Shown here: positions 27,435 through 34,807 of the stretch, in pieces
Position numbering within the stretch: position 1 is the stretch's first letter
Layout of the letters: each line of letters starts with the position of its first letter
NCBI GenBank assembly: GCA_044228685.1
Contig: JBGAUL010000010.1
Coordinates: 1-64,000, forward strand
DNA: 64,000 nt
Direction of reading: 5' to 3'
Source of the DNA: JBBATK01 sp044228685
Lineage (GTDB): Bacteria; Bacteroidota; Ignavibacteria; Kapaibacteriales; NICIL-2
Notes under the pieces: generated by a model
Seen by the model: only the letters and a program-made list of their open reading frames with translations
Databases searched by the model: none
Told to the model about the DNA's origin: nothing
Position numbers and translations under genes: made by a program

Positions 27435-27860
27435 TTAGCTCTTAGCGGACCTTTTCGAGGGCGACGACAGCTTCTTCGCAACCTTTGCTCGTGGCGAAGT
27501 CTTAGTCTTGCTTGTAGCTGAACTCTTCGCAGCTTTTTTAGTTGTGTTGGAAGAGAGTGATGCTACGTAATCATATGATGTTCGGGCTAGATCTATCCAA
27601 AGAGTAGCATGCTGGTGGGGGACGAGGATCCAGCCGTTCATTACTCGACCCTCCATGGGTGCAAAGGGCACGGCACCACGCAGCTTGAAGACCTCTTCGA
27701 CCTCGTCGGGATGTGGCTTCACGATCAGAGAACCTTTCCAAAGCATGACGACTGCCTTGCCGTTTGGTGCCTTGTAACACTGTGCCCCAAACATGGACGA
27801 GCGCTTAGCTTCAGGCAGTGCCAGAGCTATTTCTGAAAATTGTTCTTCGGCATTTTTCAT
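27435..27860 (-). CDS. TfoX/Sxy N-terminal-domain-like small protein
   Basis: A 141-residue protein. Residues 1-105 resemble the TfoX N-terminal/YjbR-like fold (EIALALPEAKRSSMFGAQCYK; GKAVVMLWKGSLIVK; WILVPHQHATLW). In enterics and Haemophilus the full-length protein regulates competence, but this domain alone is widespread and its function is unknown. The last 35 residues are a Lys/Ser/Thr/Ala-rich basic tail (KTSPRAKVAKKLSS), which may bind nucleic acid. It stands alone, with about 200 bp to the tRNA terminator upstream of it. Confidence 0.72.
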   Translation of the reverse strand: MKNAEEQFSEIALALPEAKRSSMFGAQCYKAPNGKAVVMLWKGSLIVKPHPDEVEEVFKLRGAVPFAPMEGRVMNGWILVPHQHATLWIDLARTSYDYVASLSSNTTKKAAKSSATSKTKTSPRAKVAKKLSSPSKRSAKS

Positions 27861-28006
27861 ATCTCTCTTTGGTCAGTGTGAAGAATTGCGGACGATTGTG
27901 AGGAGGCGCCAGTGAAGCCTTTGTTTGGCAGGAAAGTCTTGTACTTTATTCTATGCGACTAGACAATGCTTCATGAGCACAATCTAGAATACGCTCACAT
28001 AGGATC

Positions 28007-28036
28007 AAAAAAAAAGCGCATCGTGGGATGCGCTTT
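28007..28036 (-). terminator. Intrinsic terminator after the tRNA gene
   Basis: Read on the minus strand, AAAGCGCATC and GATGCGCTTT form a perfect 10-bp stem with a 4-base loop, followed by a run of nine T (the A run at 28007-28015). It lies 29 bp downstream of the tRNA's 3' end and would end transcripts from the tRNA and the outer-membrane gene before it. Confidence 0.93.
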
Positions 28037-28064
28037 GAAATTGCAGGTTGACAAGTCAACAGAG

Positions 28065-28137
28065 TGGGACCTGAGGGACTTGAACCCCCAACCAACAGAT
28101 TATGAGTCTGCTGCTCTAACCATTGAGCTAAGATCCC
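28065..28137 (-). tRNA. tRNA with CAU anticodon, probably Ile2 (lysidine-modified) rather than Met
   Basis: The 73-nt cloverleaf folds cleanly: acceptor GGGATCT with AGGTCCC, discriminator A; D-arm GCTC/GAGC; anticodon stem GCAGA/TCTGT with loop CTCATAA, so the anticodon is CAT; T-arm GGGGG/CCCTC with TTCAAGT. Its overall sequence, especially TTAGCTCA-TGGTTAGAGCAG and the TTCAAGTCC loop, is closer to the E. coli Ile2(CAU) species than to elongator Met, but the identity needs TilS-determinant analysis. CCA is not encoded. It begins only 11 bases after the stop of the outer-membrane gene 28149-28928, so the two may share a transcript. Confidence 0.93.
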
Positions 28138-28148
28138 AAAAGAATGTA

Positions 28149-28928
28149 CTATTCGTTGCGGAATAGACCGAAGAAGACGCCGAAACCGGCAACCATTCCT
28201 GTGGAGTTAATGCTCTGGCTGGAGTTGATGGTAGTAGTGCGATTCAAGGTCCAAGTACTAGAAGTACCGGAGAGGTTGTATCCAACATTCAAACGCAGCA
28301 TGGTAAAAGTTGTAACCGCATACTCAAGGTTGAGGTTTGGTTGCACATACCATTGCGATGTTTCGAGACGTGACATGTTCTGAACGGTTGAACCGCTGAT
28401 GTTGGTCCATTCGTCGTTTGCTGGACCATCATAACGTTCTAACACAAAATTTCCAAAACCACCTTGTACGCCAGGAAGAATTGTAAAGCCTTTGAAGACC
28501 GGAATAGCGTAGTCGATGGTGAGACCATTGAGACTAGAGCTCAGATCCGCATGACGTGTAATGCTCTTGCCGTTGACTGTTCCACCGGTATCGCTAACTG
28601 TTTGTGTTCCAATACCAGCCGCAAATCCAAAGCGAATGTTTTTGAAGAAGAAGGTGACAAAGCCTTGCCCGCCGGTGACGAACAATTGCGAACCAAAATC
28701 CTTTACATGGAATGTGGCCGGAATATGTGCGTTGATATCATCCTTGTTCAACATCAAGAAGCTTCCGTTGAAACCACCACCAACTGCGAAATACTGAGAT
28801 GTCTTTTCCTTATCCTTCAATTCCTCGAAGGTTATCTCTCCCAGATTATCGCCGTCGGTTTTTTGCGCATAGACATTTGGCGCAACCAGCATGATAAAGC
28901 TACAGGCAAAAAGCAGGAACTGCTTCAT
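28149..28928 (-). CDS. Outer-membrane beta-barrel protein
   Basis: A 259-residue exported protein with signal peptide MKQFLLFACSFIMLVAPNVYA cut before Q. The mature part alternates polar and hydrophobic residues as in an eight-to-ten-strand barrel, with many Gly/Asn turns (FFFKNIRFGFAAGIGTQTV; LNLEYAVTTFTMLRLNVGY) and ends GFGVFFGLFRNE, not quite the aromatic terminal residue of classic barrels. No specific function can be given. It lies directly upstream of the tRNA gene on the same strand. Confidence 0.78.
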   Translation of the reverse strand: MKQFLLFACSFIMLVAPNVYAQKTDGDNLGEITFEELKDKEKTSQYFAVGGGFNGSFLMLNKDDINAHIPATFHVKDFGSQLFVTGGQGFVTFFFKNIRFGFAAGIGTQTVSDTGGTVNGKSITRHADLSSSLNGLTIDYAIPVFKGFTILPGVQGGFGNFVLERYDGPANDEWTNISGSTVQNMSRLETSQWYVQPNLNLEYAVTTFTMLRLNVGYNLSGTSSTWTLNRTTTINSSQSINSTGMVAGFGVFFGLFRNE

Positions 28929-28998
28929 TAGTTCTCCAATACATTCAAGAAAGAATCAACAAAAATACGAATCGTGGTGGATCAGACTGCTTTTTGCG

Positions 28999-30735
28999 TC
29001 AAAAAGCACTGACGGCATCATCACCTCTGGGATCAGCGCCGCCTTCCAATCGTCCATCCGGTCTGACCAGGATTGCATCAACACGTCCCATTGCATAACG
29101 TGGCAGTATGTGATATCCGGCTCGATCCAGTCGCTCTTGACACTCCGTTGTCAAACATCGTGCTTCACACCATACGGTATCCGGCAACCACTGATGATGG
29201 AAGCGAGGAGCCGAAACAGCCTCCTGCATCGACATATGATAGTCTGCAACGTTGATAATGGTTTGCGCAACCGAGGTGATAATAGTTCCTCCACCAGGCG
29301 AACCAACCACCATGCGTAGACGGGAGTCTTGCTCAACGATTGTCGGTGTCATGGAACTCAACATTCGCTTTCCTGCGGCAACCGCATTGTAGTCGGATCC
29401 AACCAAGCCGTAGAAGTTTGGAACGCCAGGTTTAACACTGAAATCGTCCATTTCATTGTTAAGAAAGAAGCCACAAGATTCAATCATGACCTTGCAGCCA
29501 AAGGACGCGTTGAGGGTGGTCGTGAGGGCTACGGCATTCCCTTCGCTATCAACAATGGAGAAGTGTGTTGTATGGTCACTTTCAGGTCGAGCAATTTTGC
29601 CCGGAGCAACTTCCTGACTCGTGCTGGCTTTCTCAGACTGCATATCCTTGAGTCGAGAACGCAAGTACACACTATCCTGGAGTTGCTTCAGTGGTACGGA
29701 AACAAAATCCGGATCACCCAGCCACTCTGATCGGTCAGCATATACCCGTCGTTCTATCTCGACCATAGAATGGATATGTTCAAAGGAATGAAAGGACGGT
29801 GGACTTGGATGCAGCATCTCCCACGACTTGAGAATTTGTGCCAAGGCTAGGCCTCCGGATGAAGGAGGAGGCATGCTGATGATGTTAAGATTTCGAAATC
29901 TGAAGCGCAGAGCTTCACGCCAGACCGGCTTGTAGTTTTCAAGATCGCGCTTGCTCATGAGACCCTGATGCTCGGTCATTGCTTTAACGATCTCATTTGC
30001 CGTTGTTCCCGAGTAAAATCCGTCACGTCCGTGATCGCGTATGCGCTCAAGACACCGGGCAAGATTTCGCTGGACGATTTTGTCACCGGCGCGCCAGCGT
30101 TTGTGTCGCGCATATTCACAACCCATTGCATTCCACTCGCGAATTTCTTTGCTATGGGCATTGAGTTCTTCAGCTTGCTGAGCACTCAGTCTAAAACCAC
30201 GTCGCGCTAGATCTACTGCCGGTTGCACCAAAACTTTCCACGATAACTTTCCCAGTTTCCTATGTGCTTCAAACAATCCGGCAACGCTTCCCGGAACACC
30301 GGCTGCCCTGTATCCGGCAACGGAACTTTCGGCAATCACGTTCTTGGCTGAATCGAGAAACATGTCTCGTGTGGCAAGCGATGGAGCACATTCTCTGAAA
30401 TCGAGTGCGGCAACTTTGCCTTCGGCTGCACGCCATACTAAAAAACCACCACCTCCAATGTTGCCGGCGCTGGGATAGACCACTGCCAATGCAAACTGAA
30501 CTGCCACAGCTGCGTCAACTGCATTGCCTCCTGAGCGCATGATCTTCAGTCCGATTTCGCTTGCTTCTGACTTTGCACTGACGACCATTGCTTGCGACTT
30601 CGTATTTGAGCCTGCGTCGAGATCGAAGTAGGTCAAATGAAGAATGACGAGTACTATCTGGAATTGATAGAATAGTCGCCTAGTTCTGCGAGGAGCCTGA
30701 CACTTTGTCATGTGTTGTTTTACTGAGTCTTTCAT
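28999..30735 (-). CDS. ggt: Gamma-glutamyltransferase
   Basis: An N-terminal-nucleophile hydrolase, normally periplasmic, that cleaves glutathione and other gamma-glutamyl compounds and matures by autocleavage. The start is uncertain: 30735 is used here, with ATGs at 30789 and 30711 also possible; each gives a basic segment plus hydrophobic stretch (RRTRRLFYQFQIVLVILHL) as export signal or anchor. The family core is intact: EIGLKIMRSGGNAVDAAVA, GNIGGGGFLVW, PPPSSGGLALAQ, the autocleavage/nucleophile Thr in SDHTTHFSIVD, and SPGGGTIITSVAQTIINV. The gene is divergent from the GH57 enzyme; longer starts would run into the latter's leader. Confidence 0.93.
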   Translation of the reverse strand: MKDSVKQHMTKCQAPRRTRRLFYQFQIVLVILHLTYFDLDAGSNTKSQAMVVSAKSEASEIGLKIMRSGGNAVDAAVAVQFALAVVYPSAGNIGGGGFLVWRAAEGKVAALDFRECAPSLATRDMFLDSAKNVIAESSVAGYRAAGVPGSVAGLFEAHRKLGKLSWKVLVQPAVDLARRGFRLSAQQAEELNAHSKEIREWNAMGCEYARHKRWRAGDKIVQRNLARCLERIRDHGRDGFYSGTTANEIVKAMTEHQGLMSKRDLENYKPVWREALRFRFRNLNIISMPPPSSGGLALAQILKSWEMLHPSPPSFHSFEHIHSMVEIERRVYADRSEWLGDPDFVSVPLKQLQDSVYLRSRLKDMQSEKASTSQEVAPGKIARPESDHTTHFSIVDSEGNAVALTTTLNASFGCKVMIESCGFFLNNEMDDFSVKPGVPNFYGLVGSDYNAVAAGKRMLSSMTPTIVEQDSRLRMVVGSPGGGTIITSVAQTIINVADYHMSMQEAVSAPRFHHQWLPDTVWCEARCLTTECQERLDRAGYHILPRYAMGRVDAILVRPDGRLEGGADPRGDDAVSAF

Positions 30736-30873
30736 GCCTTGTTTACTTGATTTCCATATCCCACTACTGAATCCGGTGTTCTGTGTCATGATCACGTAAT
30801 ATCGCGCCGCACACTTGTCTGCAATAATCAATCTGCAGGCTGTAAATTGACTCCAAACTACCGAGGAGTTTGC

Positions 30874-32580
30874 ATGCACGTCGGCAATTATGTGTTGATC
30901 CTTCACACCCACTTACCATACGTCCTTCATCATGGTGATTGGCCTCACGGTAGCGACTGGGTCTGCGAAGCCGTCGCAGAGTGCTACATCCCTTTGCTCA
31001 ACGCCTTTCACGAGCTTAAAGCCGAAGGCATTTCGCCTCAAGTTACAATCGACATTTCGCCGGTACTGTGTGAACAGCTGGAGCATCCGGATTTCCCTGC
31101 ACTATTTGAAAAATACTGCGATGTACGCGTTCGAATGGCGGGCGAGGATTTGCAGTATTTCAAGAGAATGGAGCAAGAACCTCAATTCCAGAATTTGGCA
31201 GTTTATTGGGAGCGCTGGTACACGGCACGTAAGAACGACTTCACGAAGAAATACTCATCGTCGATTGTTGGAGCATTGCGTGAGCTACAGGACGCCGGCG
31301 ACATCGAAGTTATGACCTGTGGTGCGACGCACGGATACTTTGCTTTGTTAGGAACTGAGAATTCGATTCGCCTACAATTACGAGCCGCAGTTGCCAATTA
31401 CGAAAAGCACTTTGGACGTAAGCCCCGCGGTGTGTGGTTGCCGGAGTGCGCGTATCGTCCGGCCTACGCTTGGAAAACCTATTTACCCGTTGCAGAACTC
31501 CAGACACCGACGATGCGCTTGGGAGTTGAGCAGCTGGTTCATGAGGCCGGATTGGAATATTTCGTTGTTGACGAGAACACCGTTCGCGCTGCAAAGCCCG
31601 TAGGCTATTTCAAATCAGGCACAGACAAGACCTTTGTCCGCAACACTCAACGCAATGCTGAGCATCCTTTTGACAATACTCCATTAGATCTGTACAATGT
31701 GAGTTCATCTGACAAGACGACCTCGGAATCGTGCGTGATATACACTCGCGACCAGAACATTGCGATGCAAGTATGGAGTGGTGAGAAGGGCTATCCGGGT
31801 GATCCCAACTACTTAGATTTTCATAAGAAATTCCATCGCTCAGCGCTGCGCTATTGGCGTGTTACAGACAACAAAGCAGACATGATGTACAAACTCTTGT
31901 ACGTACCACAATGGGCTCAAGAGCGAATTGCGCAGCATGCATTTCACTTTACGCAGAGTATTGAGCAAGCGCTGATTGGGAATTTCAAGGTGAAATCGCG
32001 CAAGGCGACGGTGTGTACTCCTTTTGATACGGAGTTGTTTGGTCATTGGTGGTTCGAAGGACCGCAATTCGTCAAAGCAGTATTACGCGGTCTGCATCAC
32101 TCGCCCTATGTTAAAACTGTTTGTGCATCAGAGAATATCCGTCAGATTGCACCCAAAGAAGTACTGCGAATTCCGGAGAGTTCGTGGGGTCGTGGAGGTC
32201 ATCACGAAGTTTGGATGAACGACGACGTTAAGTACATGTGGGAGGCGATCTATCGAGCTGAGATTAAGATGAACGAGATACATGCTCTGTTCAAAGCAAA
32301 GCGTCCCAATGCGACCGCTAATCGCGTCTTAAAACAATGCATGCGCGAACTCATGCTGCTGCAGGCAAGTGATTGGGAATTTCTGGTTAGTACGCAGTCG
32401 GCTCGCGATTATGCCGAGATGAGGTTCTTCCATCACTATTCGGATTACGAACGACTGTGCGCGACCCTGATCTCGCTGGCAGGAGGTGCACGTCTGGCCA
32501 AGAAGGACAAGATCCATCTTGAAGAGTGTGAAAAGCGTAACTGCATCTTTTCCGAGCTCGATCCACAGTGGTGGAACTAA
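30874..32580 (+). CDS. GH57 (DUF1957) 1,4-alpha-glucan branching enzyme
   Basis: A 568-residue cytosolic enzyme that introduces alpha-1,6 branches into glycogen-like glucans. ATG 30874 is preceded at five bases by GAGGAG, a good ribosome-binding site, so the longer ORF from 30847 is not used. The N-terminal (beta/alpha)7 barrel starts with LILHTHLPYV; catalytic nucleophile Glu191 lies in GVWLPECAYRP and the acid/base Asp385 in CTPFDTELFGHWWFEG, both as in the Thermus and Thermococcus enzymes. The DUF1957 C-terminal helical part (SSWGRGGHHEVW ... LLLQASDWEFL) is complete. No glycogen synthase or other glycogen gene is in the window. Confidence 0.93.
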   Translation: MHVGNYVLILHTHLPYVLHHGDWPHGSDWVCEAVAECYIPLLNAFHELKAEGISPQVTIDISPVLCEQLEHPDFPALFEKYCDVRVRMAGEDLQYFKRMEQEPQFQNLAVYWERWYTARKNDFTKKYSSSIVGALRELQDAGDIEVMTCGATHGYFALLGTENSIRLQLRAAVANYEKHFGRKPRGVWLPECAYRPAYAWKTYLPVAELQTPTMRLGVEQLVHEAGLEYFVVDENTVRAAKPVGYFKSGTDKTFVRNTQRNAEHPFDNTPLDLYNVSSSDKTTSESCVIYTRDQNIAMQVWSGEKGYPGDPNYLDFHKKFHRSALRYWRVTDNKADMMYKLLYVPQWAQERIAQHAFHFTQSIEQALIGNFKVKSRKATVCTPFDTELFGHWWFEGPQFVKAVLRGLHHSPYVKTVCASENIRQIAPKEVLRIPESSWGRGGHHEVWMNDDVKYMWEAIYRAEIKMNEIHALFKAKRPNATANRVLKQCMRELMLLQASDWEFLVSTQSARDYAEMRFFHHYSDYERLCATLISLAGGARLAKKDKIHLEECEKRNCIFSELDPQWWN

Positions 32581-32959
32581 GTAATTATCAATGCCAAACC
32601 TGCCAAGTAAAACGGTCAAGTTGACAGAGGAGAAACTTGACGGAAAAATTCATAGAATCTATCGAACATGCGAAATTCGCGTGAGCCTGTTCATAATTCA
32701 AGAGTGAAGAATTTGCTCGTAAACGGTTTTCTCATAAAAATTCATCACCGTTTATAAGGTCTTGAAGGCCGTATTTTTGCTGAGAAAGCAGCGCCCAGTC
32801 TAGCTTTCTAACAAAACGGAAGCCCTTGAGAAATAGGGGTTTTCGCTAATAACAGGTTACGATTCATTAAACGGATTATGAATTATTATTTCGTTGTAGT
32901 GAAAATTCTTCGGATGTAGTTTGAGCCGTTGGTGAAACCAATATTGTGAAATCACAAGT
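32581..32959 (+). other. 379-bp intergenic stretch before the response regulator
   Basis: No gene is visible in any frame. It is AT-rich, especially from about 32700, and is presumably the leader and promoter of the response regulator. A hairpin with one mismatch (AAGCCCT with AGGGGTT, 32820-32841, then TTT) is present but weak. I could not identify a convincing operator. Confidence 0.5.
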
Positions 32960-33664
32960 ATGAGAATACTAGTCATTGAAGACGAACGCAAGGTGGCGAA
33001 TTTCGTGAAGCGTGGGCTGGAAGAGGAGAGGTATGTAGTTGAGATAGCAACGGATGGCGAGACTGGTCTGAATATGGCACTTAATAACGTCTTCGATGCG
33101 ATTGTCCTGGACGTCATGCTTCCTCGCAAGAATGGGTTGCAAGTTCTCTCCGAACTACGACAGGCAGGAAAAACACTTCCGGTACTCATGCTCACAGCCC
33201 GTGGTTCTATGGAAGACCGCGTAATGGGTCTTGATTTGGGAGCTGACGATTACCTTCCAAAACCCTTCCACTTCGAAGAATTGGCTGCGCGCCTTCGCTC
33301 AATTATGCGTCGGTCATCGAGCGTAAAGTCAACCAAGCTCCAGCTTGGCGATTTGACACTCGACACGGTGCTTCACGTTGCCTATCGCGGCGAAAAGGAA
33401 ATTGAACTCACCACCAAAGAGTATGCACTCTTGGACTACCTGATGCGCAACAAAAACCGCATCCTCAGTCGTAGCATGATCATGCAGCACGTCTGGAAAG
33501 TGAGTTTTGACCCTGAATCAAACATCATCGATGTGTACATCAAACGTCTGCGGGCAAAAATCGAGACAGACGGCAAACACTACATCCAGAGCATCCGGGG
33601 AGTCGGATATCGCATCAAGGAACCGGCCGGTTCAGAAAGCGATAACGGCGCTATGCAGCCTTAG
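32960..33664 (+). CDS. OmpR/PhoB-family response regulator (orphan)
   Basis: A 234-residue two-domain regulator. The receiver domain has the acidic pair ED near residues 7-8, phospho-acceptor Asp51 (IVLDVMLP), the switch Thr in LTARG and Lys in DYLPKPF. After a short linker the winged-helix trans_reg_C domain follows, with ELTTKEYALLDYLMRN, the recognition-helix segment NIIDVYIKRLRAKI and IRGVGYRI. It most resembles metal- or envelope-stress regulators (CusR/CopR-like), but that is uncertain. No histidine kinase is adjacent: 379 bp of noncoding DNA lies before it and an unrelated gene after. Confidence 0.92.
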   Translation: MRILVIEDERKVANFVKRGLEEERYVVEIATDGETGLNMALNNVFDAIVLDVMLPRKNGLQVLSELRQAGKTLPVLMLTARGSMEDRVMGLDLGADDYLPKPFHFEELAARLRSIMRRSSSVKSTKLQLGDLTLDTVLHVAYRGEKEIELTTKEYALLDYLMRNKNRILSRSMIMQHVWKVSFDPESNIIDVYIKRLRAKIETDGKHYIQSIRGVGYRIKEPAGSESDNGAMQP

Positions 33665-33877
33665 CTGAACGGCAACGAAAACATGCTTGAAGCTGCCGAG
33701 GCTTTTAAATCTGTGAACAAATCTTTTAATGGGGACGATATCTGATACTCGTCCTCAGTCTTTTTGCGCTCTCCCTTCTCTCCAACTGACCTTCACGAGT
33801 TAATTTGACTCAATCGGCGAAGCGATTTCGATTGCGCAGGGCCGGAGACAATTTCTTGGCACTTGTAGGACCGCATC

Positions 33878-34225
33878 ATGGAGTACATTCTTACCGAACT
33901 ACACGAATCCTCGCAGCAGTTTCTCAACGGCTTGCAGGAGCTTTTTGATCAATATCAACGTGAAGCATTTCAAGCACGTAGTCCGGAGTTTTTCTGCCTT
34001 GAACTCTGCGGTGAAGCCGGCGAACTCGCCAACCTCGAGAAAAAACGTTGGAAAGGCAAAGTCGTCGATGATGAAGCAGTTGCGGACGAAGCTGCCGATG
34101 TGCTTATAGCGCTCATGAACTTTTGCAACGCCCGCGGACTACGTCTGGGCGATGCGGTTCGGATGAAACTCAATCGCATCGAGACGAACAGGGCTGAGAG
34201 TGCGGCACGTGGGGAAGTGTATTAA
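33878..34225 (+). CDS. MazG-like nucleotide pyrophosphohydrolase
   Basis: A 115-residue all-alpha NTP pyrophosphatase of the MazG/dCTPase superfamily that hydrolyses non-canonical or damaged NTPs to the monophosphate. The metal-binding helices are seen as LELCGEAGELANLEKKRWK (E46, E49) and ADEAADVLIALMNFC (E71, D74). It has only one MazG domain, like many short paralogues. It begins 213 bp after the response regulator and ends 53 bp before the following lipoprotein gene. Substrate unknown. Confidence 0.82.
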   Translation: MEYILTELHESSQQFLNGLQELFDQYQREAFQARSPEFFCLELCGEAGELANLEKKRWKGKVVDDEAVADEAADVLIALMNFCNARGLRLGDAVRMKLNRIETNRAESAARGEVY

Positions 34226-34278
34226 GTTCGTAGCGAATGCGATTAGGTCGGCTTGTATGTGACACGGATTGTCAATTC

Positions 34279-34806
34279 ATGAAACTCGTTCTTAAACTGC
34301 TGTGCATCACACTTGGGTGGTGGCTTACTGGTTGTTCCGGAGGTATTGACCCGGCCGACTTCAGTCACAGCGCCATAATCAGTGGCGAAGTGCGATATGT
34401 ACTAGGTGGAGGCGCTGATCATTTCCCGCCTTTGGACAGTCTTCGGGATCTTCGTGTGGTTGGATTCAAATCGATTCCTCGTGACACCAATGTGGTTCAG
34501 ATTGTTGGTAACGGTGACGCGTTTTTCAGCGCGACAATTCTTGATAGCAGCCTGGCGTCGACACACAGTTTTTCATTTGAGATTCCGCAAGACAAGCTGG
34601 GTGACAGCACCTTGGTTTTGAATTACATAGCAGTTGCTCAACAGTATGGTCCGAATTTTCTTAGTGACTGGCGTGTCATCGGACTCTATTCGCTCGAGAA
34701 AGTCAATGAACCTTCAGCAATGATTGTTACGCCAGGCATGCGACGTACCGACGTCGTGATCAACGTCGATTGGCACAACCTTCCTCCGCAACCTTTCAAA
34801 CGCTGA
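34279..34806 (+). CDS. Small lipoprotein paired with a TonB-dependent receptor
   Basis: Start set at 34279, giving the lipoprotein signal MKLVLKLLCITLGWWLTGC with lipobox LTGC (Cys19). The 175-residue mature part is beta-rich with many Asp/Ser, no recognised domain, and ends PPQPFKR. Its stop is followed after one base by the ATG of the TonB receptor, so the two are almost certainly translated together. By analogy with other lipoprotein-receptor pairs it may help capture the substrate at the surface; that is inference. The longer ORF start at 34237 would destroy the signal. Confidence 0.78.
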   Translation: MKLVLKLLCITLGWWLTGCSGGIDPADFSHSAIISGEVRYVLGGGADHFPPLDSLRDLRVVGFKSIPRDTNVVQIVGNGDAFFSATILDSSLASTHSFSFEIPQDKLGDSTLVLNYIAVAQQYGPNFLSDWRVIGLYSLEKVNEPSAMIVTPGMRRTDVVINVDWHNLPPQPFKR

Positions 34807-34807
34807 C

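Noticed and set aside
32820..32843. Hairpin with T-run downstream of the GH57 gene
   Set aside because: The stem has a mismatch and lies 240 bp from the stop; too weak to call as a terminator.
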